5,370 nucleotides of DNA from Acidobacteriaceae bacterium (GTDB lineage Bacteria; Acidobacteriota; Terriglobia; Terriglobales; Acidobacteriaceae), in NCBI GenBank assembly GCA_003135495.1, contig PLBX01000365.1, forward strand, positions 1 to 5,370, written 5' to 3'. This document shows, in pieces, positions 5,110-5,370 of the stretch; positions within the stretch are counted from its first letter, which is position 1, and each line of letters opens with the position of its first letter. The translations under genes and the position numbers were made by a program. Under the pieces are notes generated by a model. It saw only the letters and a list, made by a program, of their open reading frames with translations. It searched no databases and had not been told where the DNA came from.

Positions 5110-5370
5110 CTGGAGGGCACCAGAGCAGTCCGGTTTCGAAGACTCCCATCAGGCGAATGCAATGCGATCGAAAACCGATCACATGGCGAAGCAACTTGAC
5201 TTTGTCAGCGCGTGAAGCTCCGCCGTGTTGAAACGTAAAACTTCCGCTGGCACATTGTCGCCAAGCTCGCTTCATGATGGCCACAGCTGTCCACAGTTGT
5301 ATAAAGCGAGTGAACGCACAAACACATGTAGGTTTCGAGCTTAGGCGATCTTAGGGTCGCGGGTCGCGCC
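5110..5370. other. About 260 bases with no gene seen
   Basis: No convincing ORF, RNA gene or promoter. Visible pieces are a 17-codon frame at 5162-5215 without a ribosome binding site, the repeated word CCACAG around the palindrome ACAGCTGT (near 5283-5296), and a TATAAA at 5300-5305 without a matching -35 box. It may be the upstream region of a gene beyond the window. Confidence 0.4.

Noticed and set aside
5127..5144. tRNA-like T arm (AGTC, GGTTTCGAA, GACT)
   Set aside because: Only a 4-bp stem; no acceptor stem, D arm or anticodon arm can be placed around it.
4907..5284. Minus-strand frame of 125 codons in the right flank
   Set aside because: No family-like motifs and no clear ribosome binding site; it runs across the terminator at 5077-5109 and another doubtful ORF.
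1..5370. CRISPR array or tandem repeats
   Set aside because: No regularly spaced repeats anywhere; the only long repeat is the inverted pair at the element ends.

Overview
The window looks like a piece of a bacterial chromosome of moderate-to-high GC. The style of the S46 peptidase (mature start DEGMW, then TFDNFP) and the general gene style suggest a soil or environmental Acidobacteriota. That placement is inference from family resemblance, because no marker gene is present. Four genes or gene remnants are well supported.

Left part: a minus-strand gene (131-835) encodes a small exported protein with two cupin-like halves and no known function. Middle part: positions 893-2492 look like a compact mobile element of about 1.6 kb. 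It is bounded by imperfect inverted repeats (893-915 and 2471-2492, 21 matches over a 23-position alignment). It carries a tyrosine recombinase with all catalytic residues and, overlapping the recombinase tail, a small gene of unknown function. The small gene's very strong ribosome binding site lies inside a perfect 6-bp hairpin, which suggests translational coupling to the recombinase. Joined end to end, the two termini would form two inverted arms around a short AT-rich centre, the usual layout of a tyrosine-recombinase core site. The element lies between two divergently oriented genes, the cupin-like gene and the peptidase.

Right part: 2726-4809 encodes an S46 dipeptidyl-peptidase (DPP7/DPP11/DAP BII family), exported and about 694 aa when repaired, followed by a hairpin terminator. 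The last 560 bases hold a doubtful 60-codon ORF, a good intrinsic terminator at 5077-5109 that may end a short transcript, and about 260 bases where I see no gene.

The recombinase, the small gene and the peptidase are each broken by a single-base frameshift, and each shift is explained by one A too many or too few in a short A run. This pattern suits length errors in the read or assembly better than three independent pseudogene events, but the sequence alone cannot decide. The recombinase and peptidase are therefore given as two fragments each, and the small gene as read, with the repaired reading described.
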